64,000 bases of DNA from Komagataeibacter medellinensis NBRC 3288 (lineage in GTDB: Bacteria > Pseudomonadota > Alphaproteobacteria > Acetobacterales > Acetobacteraceae), in the NCBI RefSeq assembly GCF_000182745.2, contig NC_016027.1:2200001-2264000 (forward strand). The letters run 5' to 3'. Below are positions 25,683-34,512 of this stretch, piece after piece. Within the stretch, counting starts at the first letter, position 1. Each line of letters opens with the position of its first letter. The translations under genes were made by a program, and so were the position numbers. A model generated the notes under the pieces. It was not told where the DNA came from, did no database searches, and worked only from the letters and a program-made list of their open reading frames with translations.

Positions 25683-28600
25683 GGCGCGGGATCGAGCAGC
25701 AGGCTGGCGCTGTTGGCGCGCGGGCGCCACAGGTCGCGCTTCAGGGCATCGGCCAGCAGGCGGCGGATGGCCGCATGGGCATCGGGGTTGGCATCGCGCA
25801 GGAAGGCATCCATTTCCGGGTCATCCAGCACGGCGGCGAAGGTCAGGTCAAACTGCCGGTCAAGGCGCGTGGGCAGGGTTGCGGCAAAGCCGTGCAGAGC
25901 CTGCGTGGTGCGGGCAATCTCGGCCGCACCCCGGTAGCCATGGCGGCGCATGCCCGTAAGCCAGACCGGGTTGGCCAGCCGCCCGCGCACTACGCGCGCC
26001 ACTTCCTGCGCCGTGGCACGCAGGCGAGGGGTGTCGGAGCAGGATGTGTCGCCATGCACAAGGCGTGGCGCGTTGCCCAGCATGGCGGCGGCGGCGGCCA
26101 TGCCGCCCTCATGGGTGGCGGCCTCCACACTTTCCAGTATGTCGGTTTCCGCATTGTCCTGCATGTGAAGCACGATGGCGGCCTGTGCCATGCGGGCTGC
26201 CAGCATGTCGGGCGCCTGCGTGCCTTCGCGCCTGCCGCCATAGGTCCAGGCGGAACCGTCCAGCCATGCCTGGCCCAGTTCATCACGCGCCTGCCATGTA
26301 CCGTGGGCGAGCATGTCCTCCATCCCCGTGCCATACGTGCCGGGCGCCGCGCCAAACATGCGCGCCGTGGCGGCGTGCAGGGCATCTCCCTCCAGTCCCG
26401 CCGTGCTGGCGGCCAGCGGGTTGAGGTCGGGGGATTCGGAGGTACGCGCCGCAATGGCCTGCACCGCCTGTTCAAACAGGGCGATCTGGCCGGGAAAGGC
26501 ATCGCGGAACAGCCCCGACAGGCGCAGCGTCACATCCACGCGCGGACGGTCGAGTTCCGCCATGGGAATGATCTCGATGCCCGTGACCCGGCCCGAGGCA
26601 TGATCCCATACCGGTTTTACGCCCATCAGCAGCAGGGCCAGGGCCAGGTCCTCGCCGCCGGTGCGCAGGCTGGCCGAGCCCCATAGGTCGATCACAAGGC
26701 TGCGCAGTGGCTCGCCCTGTTCTTGCAGATGTTCCTCCAGCAGTAGTTCCGCGCTGCGCTGCGCCAGCACCAGTGCCGACCGGGTTGGAATGGCGCGCGG
26801 GTCCATGGCGTACAGGTTGCGCCCCGTGGGCAGCACGTCCGCCCGCCCGCGCGTGGGGGCACCTGCGGGGCCTGCCGGCACAAAGCGCCCGTCCAGTGCC
26901 GCCAGCAGGGCATGGCTTTCCGCCTGCCCGCAGGCCGCCAGCCGGGTTGCGATACCTTCCGGGGCCTGCGCGCCGCACGAGCGGGCAATGGCATGGGCCA
27001 GTTCCGCCATGCGTGGCGCGGGACAGCCGAATATATGCAGCCCGTCGCGGATCTGCAGGTCCTTCACGTCACACAGGTAGGCATCAAGGCGGGCAAGGGC
27101 CTCGTCCTCGTCCGTCCCGCGGTCCACGCCGCTTTCGCCCAGCAGGCCAAGGCTGTCGGCGCGTTGCAGGATTTCACCACGCAGGATGGCGCCCCGCCTA
27201 CGGTCCAGCCCGTCGGCTGCGGCATATTCATCAATCAGGCGCTCCAGTTCGCCCGTGTCATGGCCTGCATGGCCCGCCGCCATGATGGGGGGGGTCAGGT
27301 GCCCGATGGTTACAGCCCCCAACCTGCGGCGCGCGGCGGCTGCCTCGCCGGGGTTATTGACGATGAAGGGGTAGATGACCGGCATCCCGCCCACCAGAAC
27401 CGAAGGCCAGCAGGTGACTGACGGGGCCGCCGCCTTGCCGGGCAGCCATTCCAGTGTGCCATGCGTGCCCAGATGCACCATGGCATCCAGTCCCAGCCCA
27501 TGCTGCAACCACAGGTAGAAGGCGACATAGGCATGGCGTGGCGGTGTGTCGGGATCATGGTAGCCGCCATGGCGGTCGGTGGTCGTGCCACGGTCGGGTT
27601 GCAGCGCCAGTACGATCTGGCCCAGTTGCACATGACGCAGGTGAAACCGGCCATCGGCGCAGGCCGGATCATTCTCCGGTGCACCCCAGCACGCTTCAAG
27701 CGTGACCTGGAGTGCGGCAGGCAGGGCGGCCAGCCAGCCCCGATAGGTGGAAACCGATATAAAGGGCCGCGCTGGCGCACGGGCCAGTGCGTGGGCCAGT
27801 CCGTCCGCCGTGGGCAGAGGGGCGTGGCCCGTATCGTAGCCCGCACTATCCAGCAGGCGCATGATGTGCTCAAGGCTTGCAAAACTGTCCAGCCCCACCG
27901 CATGGGCTGCCTGCCCGGTGGGCGCACCCTGCGCGCCGGGATAATCGGACAGCACGATGCCTACCCGCCGCGCGGGAGCCGGTTTATGGCCCAGCCGTGC
28001 CCAGCCTGCCGCGCGCGCACAGGTCATGTCGATGCCCGGCGCATGGGGTACATGGCGCGCGGGCAGGCCGGGTGTGGTTTCTTCCTTGAAGGAAATGGGG
28101 AAGGCGGGAATCCGCCCGTCCAGTTCGGGTAGCACGACCTGCATGGCAAGGTCGGCCTGCGACAGGCCGCGCAGGCTGTCACGCCACAGGTTATGGGCAA
28201 TGCCGGGCTGCTGCACCTGCAGTACCGGCACGCCCGCAAGGTCGAGCGGGGAGGCGTTATCCACCCCCGCGCGGGCGGAAAAAAAGGTGGCGTTGATGAT
28301 GACATCTGGCGGTGCCGCCGCAAGGCGGGCAGTCAGGATACGCACGGATGCCGCATCCTTGAGCGAGGTCACGTATAAAAGATCCGCCCCCATGCCGTAG
28401 CGGGCCAGAGTATCAGCCAGCGCCATGATGGGGTCGATATCCGCCGCCAGCAGGTGCGCGCGGTAGAACACCACCAGCGCGCGCAGCGGCAGGGCTGCAT
28501 CCGCCACCTGTAGCAGGCCCGCAGGCGGCAGGGGTTCGGGCGGCGTGTTCTCATCCGGCCCACACCCGGCCAGATGTGCCATCAGGCGCAGGGCGGTGGC

Positions 28601-29050
28601 GGTATTGGTTGTCCCGCCCGCGCGCAGCAGCGCGTCAAGGCGTGCGCGGATGGGTTCCGTCACGGTAGAAAGCCGGGCAAGGCGTGGGTCATCGCGCCCG
28701 TCACCCGCCACAAAGGCCAGTGGAATGCGGGCCTGCTGGCAGGCGCGTGCCAGTTCTTCCGCCCCGTAGCGCCAGTATTCCAGGCCCCCCAGCAGCCGCA
28801 CCACCACGCAACGCGACTCCATGATGGTATCGGCCACATACAGGTCGATGGACATGGGGTGCAGCAGGCATGAGAGGTTGGCGCTGCGCAGGCTGGCGGC
28901 GGGCGCATCCTCTGCCGTATGTGCGGCGTCCAGGCACAGCAGGTCACTGTCGGAGAAAGACAGGAACACGATATCGGCCGGGGCATGCCCCAGGTCCTGC
29001 GCCTGATCGCCGTCATCCAGCGTGCGGATTTCGCGTGCCAGCAGATGCAT
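25679..29050 (-). CDS. cobN: Cobaltochelatase large subunit
   Basis: 1123 residues of the CobN/BchH family. Landmarks: LLGGLEYWRYG near residue 90, a central HLGTHGTLEWLPGKA, VTCWPSVLVGGMPVIYPF, and late LVIDLWGSASLRTGGEDLA. With CobS and CobT, which are not in this window, it inserts cobalt into hydrogenobyrinic acid a,c-diamide using ATP. It is somewhat shorter than the Pseudomonas denitrificans protein, which is nearer 1275 residues. GGAG lies 8 bases before the start at 29050. It follows cobW, with repeat copy C between them. Confidence 0.95.
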   Translation of the reverse strand: MHLLAREIRTLDDGDQAQDLGHAPADIVFLSFSDSDLLCLDAAHTAEDAPAASLRSANLSCLLHPMSIDLYVADTIMESRCVVVRLLGGLEYWRYGAEELARACQQARIPLAFVAGDGRDDPRLARLSTVTEPIRARLDALLRAGGTTNTATALRLMAHLAGCGPDENTPPEPLPPAGLLQVADAALPLRALVVFYRAHLLAADIDPIMALADTLARYGMGADLLYVTSLKDAASVRILTARLAAAPPDVIINATFFSARAGVDNASPLDLAGVPVLQVQQPGIAHNLWRDSLRGLSQADLAMQVVLPELDGRIPAFPISFKEETTPGLPARHVPHAPGIDMTCARAAGWARLGHKPAPARRVGIVLSDYPGAQGAPTGQAAHAVGLDSFASLEHIMRLLDSAGYDTGHAPLPTADGLAHALARAPARPFISVSTYRGWLAALPAALQVTLEACWGAPENDPACADGRFHLRHVQLGQIVLALQPDRGTTTDRHGGYHDPDTPPRHAYVAFYLWLQHGLGLDAMVHLGTHGTLEWLPGKAAAPSVTCWPSVLVGGMPVIYPFIVNNPGEAAAARRRLGAVTIGHLTPPIMAAGHAGHDTGELERLIDEYAAADGLDRRRGAILRGEILQRADSLGLLGESGVDRGTDEDEALARLDAYLCDVKDLQIRDGLHIFGCPAPRMAELAHAIARSCGAQAPEGIATRLAACGQAESHALLAALDGRFVPAGPAGAPTRGRADVLPTGRNLYAMDPRAIPTRSALVLAQRSAELLLEEHLQEQGEPLRSLVIDLWGSASLRTGGEDLALALLLMGVKPVWDHASGRVTGIEIIPMAELDRPRVDVTLRLSGLFRDAFPGQIALFEQAVQAIAARTSESPDLNPLAASTAGLEGDALHAATARMFGAAPGTYGTGMEDMLAHGTWQARDELGQAWLDGSAWTYGGRREGTQAPDMLAARMAQAAIVLHMQDNAETDILESVEAATHEGGMAAAAAMLGNAPRLVHGDTSCSDTPRLRATAQEVARVVRGRLANPVWLTGMRRHGYRGAAEIARTTQALHGFAATLPTRLDRQFDLTFAAVLDDPEMDAFLRDANPDAHAAIRRLLADALKRDLWRPRANSASLLLDPAP

Positions 29051-29076
29051 GGTGCCCGCTCCGTTCCCGTGAAATC

Positions 29077-29166
29077 ATAAAAAAGTTTTTGGTGAAGATT
29101 TTTTCCCAAAAAGCTTCGAAGAACGCCGCCTTTTAAAGAAAAGGCGGCGCCCAAGAACTTTTATCA
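29077..29166 (+). repeat. Dispersed intergenic repeat, family 1, copy C (best preserved)
   Basis: About 90 bases: AAAAAAGTTTTTGGTGAAG, a first palindrome with AAAAAGCTTCGAAG, then a perfect GCCGCCTTTT / AAAAGGCGGC hairpin, and GCCCAAGAACTTTTATCAG. It is the only copy seen between two genes of one presumed operon (cobW and cobN). Confidence 0.85.
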
Positions 29167-29180
29167 GTTTGCCTTGGATA

Positions 29181-30227
29181 CTACGCCAGCATGCGCGCAA
29201 TCGCAGCTTGGTCCAGCCCCTTCTGACCAATGACCACAAGGTTGCCGCCGCGCGGACCAGCCTTGGGTACGGGCTGGTCAAACTGGTGGCGGAAGCGGCC
29301 GCCCACGCCCTGCACCGCCAGTCGCATGGGCTTGCCCGCAACCGTGGCGTAGCCCTTCATGCGCAGGATGTCGTGCTGTTCGGCTACGGTTTTCAGCCGG
29401 TTGATGAATTCCTCTACGCTGGCCTGTTCGGTAATGGGCAGCACGAAGCTCTCGAAATCATCATGCTCGTGCTCGCCCCCTTCCGCATCGTGGTGGGAAG
29501 GGCGGGCATCAAGGTCATCCTCCGCCGCCGCATCCAGGCCGAGCAGGATGGCGGGATCAACCTGCCCGTCGGTCGCACGCACCACCTTGACCGCGCGCGG
29601 GATCTCGGCACGGATCGCGGCTTCCACCGCATCGGCCTGCGTGGCGGTCATGAGGTCGGTCTTGTTCAACACTACCAGATCGGCGCACAGCAGCTGGTCC
29701 TCGTACACCTCGGCCAACGGGTTATCGTGGTCGAGCGAGGGGTCGGCGGCCTGCTGGCGGGCCACTTCCTCGGGGTCATCGGCAAAGCGCCCGGCGGCAA
29801 CGGCGGGGCCGTCCACCACGGTCACCACGCCATCCACCGTCATGCGCGTGCGGATGGTGGGCCAGCCGAACGCCTTGAGCAGCGGCTTGGGCAGGGCAAG
29901 ACCCGAAGTCTCGATCACGATATGGTCGGGCGGTGCATCACGGTCCAGCAGCGCTTCCATGGTAGGCAGGAAATCGTCCGCCACCGTGCAGCATAGGCAG
30001 CCATTGGTCAGTTCCACAATGTCCTCGTCCCGGCAGCCTTCCACGCCGCAGGCGCGCAGCGTGTCGCCATCAATGCCAAGCGTGCCGAATTCATTGACCA
30101 CAATGGCAATGCGCTGGCCTTTGGCGTTGGCCAGCACATGGCGCAGTAGCGTGGTCTTGCCGGCACCCAGAAAGCCGGTGATGACGGTAACGGGTACCCG
30201 TGCACGGGCGGTGGAGGAAGAGGTCAT
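29181..30227 (-). CDS. cobW: CobW-family GTPase metallochaperone
   Basis: 348 residues. P-loop GFLGAGKT (18-25), the family metal motif CLCC (77-80) in NGCLCCTV, and an NKTD GTP-specificity motif. A His/Asp-rich stretch (HHDAEGGEHEHDD) in the linker before the C-terminal CobW domain is probably metal-binding. In cobalamin loci CobW is thought to deliver cobalt to the CobNST chelatase. It starts 5 bases after the DUF1636 gene, so the two form one unit under the B12 riboswitch. Confidence 0.93.
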   Translation of the reverse strand: MTSSSTARARVPVTVITGFLGAGKTTLLRHVLANAKGQRIAIVVNEFGTLGIDGDTLRACGVEGCRDEDIVELTNGCLCCTVADDFLPTMEALLDRDAPPDHIVIETSGLALPKPLLKAFGWPTIRTRMTVDGVVTVVDGPAVAAGRFADDPEEVARQQAADPSLDHDNPLAEVYEDQLLCADLVVLNKTDLMTATQADAVEAAIRAEIPRAVKVVRATDGQVDPAILLGLDAAAEDDLDARPSHHDAEGGEHEHDDFESFVLPITEQASVEEFINRLKTVAEQHDILRMKGYATVAGKPMRLAVQGVGGRFRHQFDQPVPKAGPRGGNLVVIGQKGLDQAAIARMLA

Positions 30228-30232
30228 GGCGA

Positions 30233-30637
30233 TCAGGCTCCAGAAAAAAGCGATGCGGGAAAGCGGCCGCGTACCATGTCCGACAGGCTGGCGGGCCTGC
30301 GCGATGGCATGACGGTGCCGCTGCGCGCGGCAGCATAGGCGGTGATGTAGGTCAGCAGGTCTTCTGCTTTTTCAGGGCCAAGATTGGCCAGCAGCCAGCC
30401 CCACTTGCCGGGGCTGGCGACCACGGCGGTGCAGCCTGCATCGCACGCGGCAAGGCAGGAGACCTCATGGATGACGACCTGCGGGCTGTCATGGGCCAGC
30501 GCCACCAGCGCATCATGCAACTGCCGCCCCTGCGGGTTGTCGGATGCGGGCAGCCCCCGGCGGCACGTAACACAGACATGCAGATGGACGGGTGGCGGGT
30601 TACCCGGTGTGGATATCGTCTGTGGAAGCGTGATCAT
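30233..30637 (-). CDS. DUF1636 family metal-binding protein
   Basis: 134 residues from the ATG at 30637. The pattern of cysteines (Cys22-x2-Cys25, then Cys61, Cys65 and Cys69 in CLAACDAGC) suits a thioredoxin-like [2Fe-2S] ferredoxin or other metal site, as in DUF1636 proteins. It is the first gene after the B12 riboswitch and is directly followed by cobW. The position suggests a role in cobalt handling or electron supply for cobalamin synthesis, but no activity is established. The longer upstream frame runs into the riboswitch and is not coding. Confidence 0.82.
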   Translation of the reverse strand: MITLPQTISTPGNPPPVHLHVCVTCRRGLPASDNPQGRQLHDALVALAHDSPQVVIHEVSCLAACDAGCTAVVASPGKWGWLLANLGPEKAEDLLTYITAYAAARSGTVMPSRRPASLSDMVRGRFPASLFSGA

Positions 30638-30810
30638 ATGGCGACGTGCCCTCTGTGCGGCCTGCCGCGTGGGCTGGCCTGGTGGCGGGGTGCACGGTTG
30701 CGGCCCCGCCCGCGAAGCCGCGTGGCGGTGGCCCGTCGCGTGCCGGGCACCCCGCCAGCCATGCGATCCAGATATCGGTCCTGTTTCCGGCGACCCGTAG
30801 CGGGAACCGG

Positions 30811-31003
30811 GAAGGATGGCAGGTCTCCTGGCTTGTGGCGGAGGGTGGAGTCTCGACTTTCCGGCGGCCTTCCCGGCGCCACCTTGCGGCGCGCACCAGT
30901 GACACTGCCAGCCCCATGGCGGGCCGGGCCGGAAAACAGCCACTTACAGTTGCGGGGGCAGCGACGGATTTGCCTGTCGGGCGCACCGTCTTCCCTATTC
31001 TCC
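30811..31003 (-). promoter_or_regulatory. Cobalamin (B12) riboswitch
   Basis: On the minus strand the conserved blocks appear in order: GGGAAGACGGTGCG, AATCCGTCGCTGCCCCCGC followed by AACTGTAA, GTCACTGG, GCCGGGAAGGC, and the closing AAGCCAGGAGACCTGCC (30818-30834). These match the B12 riboswitch core. It lies 174 bases before the DUF1636 start and should repress the DUF1636-cobW unit, and probably the genes after it, when adenosylcobalamin is plentiful. Confidence 0.95.
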
Positions 31004-31102
31004 CCAATGGGGAACCATCGTCTGGCTGGATTAGACGATTGGCCCCCGCGCTGTCAAAGACAAGGCAGCATGGCGTGACATGTCCTGCCATCATGCTAGT
31101 CC

Positions 31103-31639
31103 TCAGTGCAGGGGCGCGCCCACCACCGCCACGCGCCAGCGTGCGTGCCGGGTCAGTCTGGTGTGGCTGAGCGGGGCGATATCCAGCCGCGACAGCATGG
31201 TCCCGTTCCCGCCCAGTGCCGCTACCACAATGGCGCGGATCACTGTCGTATCGGCCAGAACGCACAGCCGGGTGGGGGAGACGGGCAGGGCGGCAAGCCA
31301 GGCCTGCATATGCGCCAGATGGGCTGCCCTGTTCTGTCCGCCCGGCGGAGCGAAGTCAGGGTCAGCCACCCAGCGGGCAAGCTCGGCAGGGGGCAGGTCT
31401 TTCAGTGCCATACCCCCCCATGTTCCCATGTCCATGCCGTTCACGCCCGTATCGGGCCGCACGACGGGGGATGGGCAGGTCAGGACGAGGGCAGGTGGTA
31501 CGAAGACCAGTTGTGCCTCTGACATGGCGCGCCTGATTGCGGGGGGCAGGGGCGGCGGGCCATCATATGGGCTGGGAAAATGGCCTCGGCGCAGGCTGTC
31601 GGGTACCGGCAGGGCAAGACAGGTCAGGATCTGGTTCAT
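31103..31639 (-). CDS. CobC-like histidine phosphatase family protein, catalytic His absent
   Basis: 178 residues resembling the CobC/phosphoglycerate mutase family from the motif DMGTWGG (70-76) through ARWVADPDFAPPGGQN to VLADTTVIRAIV. Working members have RHG near the N-terminus and a second HG before the helix VIRA. Here the N-terminus reads LRRGHF and the second site is LADTTVIRA, so both catalytic histidines appear lost. CobC removes the phosphate of alpha-ribazole phosphate in lower-ligand assembly. This copy may be regulatory, structural or binding. It diverges from cbtB and lies upstream of the riboswitch. Confidence 0.6.
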   Translation of the reverse strand: MNQILTCLALPVPDSLRRGHFPSPYDGPPPLPPAIRRAMSEAQLVFVPPALVLTCPSPVVRPDTGVNGMDMGTWGGMALKDLPPAELARWVADPDFAPPGGQNRAAHLAHMQAWLAALPVSPTRLCVLADTTVIRAIVVAALGGNGTMLSRLDIAPLSHTRLTRHARWRVAVVGAPLH

Positions 31640-31807
31640 GATATGCGGACCTGCGTGGCGCGAAGGGGTGGACCCCGCAAGGGAGTGATTGACCTTTCAT
31701 GCCAATTTTGGAAACATGGCGCCAGATCCGGGATACGGGGACAGGTGTGCGCGCCAGGTTCCATGCATACTGCTCCGGGTTGTGCGTGATCCATGGAGTT
31801 TTCCGGT

Positions 31808-32032
31808 ATGAGCCAAGATACATCCGTCCTGTCCAGCACGGGCATTGCAGCGCCGCAGGTTTCCATCCCGGTGCGAGACCTGTTGCCGTGGGGTGTGTTC
31901 GGCCTGGTACTGGCCTCGCTGCTGATCTATTTCGTTGGTGCGGAGCAGGGCGCGACCTCGCTCATCTCCGGCCATTACGTGCATGAATTCGTGCATGACG
32001 GCCGTCACCTGCTGGGCTTCCCCTGCCACTAG
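31808..32032 (+). CDS. cbtB: Cobalt transporter subunit CbtB
   Basis: 74 residues from MSQDTSV. One transmembrane helix (about 26-44, LLPWGVFGLVLASLLIYFVG) is followed by the family's His-rich tail with HEFVHDGRHLLGFPCH, a likely metal site. GGAG lies about 9 bases upstream of this ATG; an ATG at 31793 would overlap that site. CbtB usually pairs with the five-helix CbtA, which is not found next to it here. The stop codon TAG is the start of repeat family 2. Confidence 0.85.
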   Translation: MSQDTSVLSSTGIAAPQVSIPVRDLLPWGVFGLVLASLLIYFVGAEQGATSLISGHYVHEFVHDGRHLLGFPCH

Positions 32033-32141
32033 AGCGCGTCCTGTTTGAATGCGTGCATTCAAACAGGTGAAGATATTCGTAAGAATAATAAACCGGAGCA
32101 TTTTCACCGAAGCGGTTTTCGCTGGAAATGCCTCGGCGCTC
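32029..32141 (+). repeat. Dispersed repeat, family 2, copy 2
   Basis: Begins CTAGAGCGCGTCCTGTTTG, with a perfect 13-bp palindrome CCTGTTTGAATGC / GCATTCAAACAGG, then TGAAGAT, AATAAACCGGAGCATTTTC, and ends near GGCGCTC. It is the reverse complement of the copy at 9708-9816 with scattered changes. The CTAG end supplies the TAG stop of cbtB (32030-32032). Confidence 0.7.
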
Positions 32142-32199
32142 CATTGCCTGCCAGATTGCAGAAAGCGGCATTCCCCTGCGGGCGTGCCGCTTTTTACGT

Positions 32200-33180
32200 T
32201 CAGGCGATGGTGATGACCGTGCGCCCCCGGATGTGACCGGCCAGGATGCGCGGGGCGGTTACAATGGCATCATTCAGTGGCGCGTCGTGCAGCATGCTGT
32301 CCAGCCGGGTCGGGTCCACATCACGCGCCAGCCGGGCCCATGCCGCCATGCGGCGCGGGCGCGGGCACATGACACTGTCGATTCCCTGTAGTCGCACATT
32401 GCGCAGGATGAAGGGGGCCACGGTCAGCGGCAGGTTCATGCCGCCTGCCAGCCCGCAGGCCGCAACCGTACCCCCGTGCCGGATGGAGGCGCACATGGTG
32501 GCCAGTGCCTCACCCCCCACCACATCGATTCCCCCCGCCCAGCGCGCCGTCTCCAGTGCCTTGCCGGTTGGGCTTAGCGTATCGCGCGGCAGGATTTCGG
32601 TAGCCCCCAGGCTGGTCAGGTAGGCATGCAACTGTGGCCTGCCGGTTACGACCACCACTTCATAGCCAAGCTGGGCCAGCAGCATGATGGCCATGCCGCC
32701 CACGCCCCCACCCGCACCATTGACGATGATGGGGCCTGAGGCAGGCGTTACCCCGCCATCTTCCAGCGCCATCACGCACAGCATGGCAGTAAAGCCTGCC
32801 GTGCCGATTCCCATCGCCTGCCGTGCGGACAGGTTGCCGGGCCGGGGCAGCAGCCACCGCCCCGGCAGCCGCGCCATGCCCGCAAGGCCGCCCCAATGGC
32901 TTTCCCCTAATCCCCATCCGGTGGCGATGACCTGATCGCCGGGTTGGTAGACGGGATCATCCGAATGCACCACCTGCCCCGCAAGGTCGATGCCCGGCAC
33001 CATGGGGAAGCGCCGTACCACCGGTGTGCCACGGGTTATGGCCATGGCATCCTTATAGTTCAGGCTGGAATGGCTGACCTGCACGCTTACGTCGCCTTCG
33101 GGCAGGGTATCAGGTGCGATCTGTTCCAGCCGGGTGGTGACCACGCCTTCGGCGCGGCGGATCATGAGGGCCTCGAACAT
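32200..33180 (-). CDS. acuI: AcuI/YhdH-type zinc-free quinone oxidoreductase (probable acrylyl-CoA reductase)
   Basis: 326 residues of the medium-chain dehydrogenase/reductase superfamily. SSLNYKDAMAITRG at about 38-51 and the context FPMVPGIDLAGQV are typical of the AcuI/YhdH subgroup. The cofactor loop reads NGAGGGVGGMAIMLLAQLGY. AcuI reduces acryloyl-CoA to propionyl-CoA with NADPH, which detoxifies acrylate. AAGGAG lies 9 bases before the ATG at 33180. The zinc ligands of alcohol dehydrogenases are absent, as expected. The exact substrate is inferred from subfamily resemblance. Confidence 0.82.
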   Translation of the reverse strand: MFEALMIRRAEGVVTTRLEQIAPDTLPEGDVSVQVSHSSLNYKDAMAITRGTPVVRRFPMVPGIDLAGQVVHSDDPVYQPGDQVIATGWGLGESHWGGLAGMARLPGRWLLPRPGNLSARQAMGIGTAGFTAMLCVMALEDGGVTPASGPIIVNGAGGGVGGMAIMLLAQLGYEVVVVTGRPQLHAYLTSLGATEILPRDTLSPTGKALETARWAGGIDVVGGEALATMCASIRHGGTVAACGLAGGMNLPLTVAPFILRNVRLQGIDSVMCPRPRRMAAWARLARDVDPTRLDSMLHDAPLNDAIVTAPRILAGHIRGRTVITIA

Positions 33181-33509
33181 GCTGGCAGGCTCCTTCGGTC
33201 AGGGGGAAAGAATGGCTCGTATCGGCCTTCTGCGTGGTGATTTCATGCATGATTTAGGTCTGTTTTCCTATAGCTGGCGGGGTGACTTCGCATGAACGTG
33301 AAGGGAGGGAATAGGAAAGATTATTGTTATGGAAGGAACTTTAAAAAGACCTGTTGGTCTTTTTTTGTGTGGGCGCCTGCTTGTCGGTCCCTGTGTGGTC
33401 GCGTGGCGGAATGTGCAGGGCAGGTGTGATGTTTCGCCTGCTTTTCGGGTGCGGGGTGGTGTGGTCTGCTTCCCTGTCCGCCACCGTTGTGCAGGCAGGA
33501 GGCATGCCA

Positions 33510-34370
33510 ATGTCCGATGTTACCGTTTCTTCCTTTCCCGCCCTGTCATCCATGAATGCCCTGTGGCAGGCCCGTTACGGCACCCGGCCGCCCACGCCGC
33601 CCCTGCCCGAAAGCCCGGTGGCGCGGAGTCTGATGGCGCATCGCTCGGTGCGTGCCTTCAGCCCCACCGCATTGCCCGAAGGTGTGCTGGAAGCTGCCGT
33701 GGCGGCCGCGCAGTCGGCCTCCACCGCGTGCAACATGCAGGCATGGAGCGTGGTTGCCGTGCAGGATGAGCAAAAGCGCGCGCGGATTGCCGAACTGGCG
33801 GGCGAACAGGCGTTCATCGCGCAGGCACCGCTTTTTCTGGCATGGGTGGCTGACCTGTCGCGGCTGGAGCAGGTGGGGCGCGCCCAGGATTGCGCCCTGC
33901 CGGGACTGGACATGCTCGATACGTTCGTGACCAGCGTGATCGATACGGCTCTGGCCGCCCAGAACGCGGCCGCCGCCCTTGAATCCTACGGGTTGGGAAT
34001 CGTGTATGTGGGGGCGGTGCGCAACCAGCCCGAAGCCATTGCGACCGAACTGGGCCTGCCGCCGCGCGCGCTTGCGGTGTGTGGCATGAGTGTTGGCTAT
34101 CCAGACCGCAACCATCCCACAAGCATCAGGCCGCGCCTGCCGCAGCATGTCGTGTTGCACCGGGAGCGGTATGACGCACAACCGTCGGTCCCCGCCGATA
34201 TCGCGGCCTATGACGAGCGTGTGCGCGCAGCCCGCGCCAGTCAGGACCAGCCGGCGCGCAGTTGGAGCGAAAGCGTGCTGGCGCGGCTGGGTAATGCTGC
34301 CGCCCTGCATGGCCGCGAACACCTGCCCCAGGCCCTGCGGGCCATGGGTTTCAGGCTGGATCAGGCATGA
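33510..34370 (+). CDS. Nitroreductase family oxidoreductase (NfsA/Frp-like)
   Basis: 286 residues. The nitroreductase FMN-binding start is clear: AHRSVRAFSPTALPEGVLE, then AAQSASTACNMQAWSVVAVQD, and the mid-protein helix of LAAQNAAAALESYGLGIVYVGAVR. The arrangement suits the NfsA/Frp NADPH-dependent group. AGGAGG lies 8 bases upstream of the ATG at 33510, so the longer frame from 33354 is rejected. It probably reduces flavins, quinones or nitroaromatics in the cytoplasm; the substrate is not determined. No operon partner is evident. Confidence 0.85.
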   Translation: MSDVTVSSFPALSSMNALWQARYGTRPPTPPLPESPVARSLMAHRSVRAFSPTALPEGVLEAAVAAAQSASTACNMQAWSVVAVQDEQKRARIAELAGEQAFIAQAPLFLAWVADLSRLEQVGRAQDCALPGLDMLDTFVTSVIDTALAAQNAAAALESYGLGIVYVGAVRNQPEAIATELGLPPRALAVCGMSVGYPDRNHPTSIRPRLPQHVVLHRERYDAQPSVPADIAAYDERVRAARASQDQPARSWSESVLARLGNAAALHGREHLPQALRAMGFRLDQA

Positions 34371-34512
34371 AATACAGCTCTGCCCCGCCTGTGCGGGGTT
34401 GACCGGCGGAATGTTCTGGTGAACTTCATGCTTGTACTGCCCGCGGCTGAATGCGGGCAGGAGTGCGCTTTGAGGAGCGTGCCCGCGCCATGATGAAAGA
34501 GAAATAAAGGCT

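Noticed and set aside
31640-31807. Possible B12 riboswitch before cbtB
   Set aside because: None of the conserved B12 blocks is present on either strand; the only riboswitch found is at 30811-31003.
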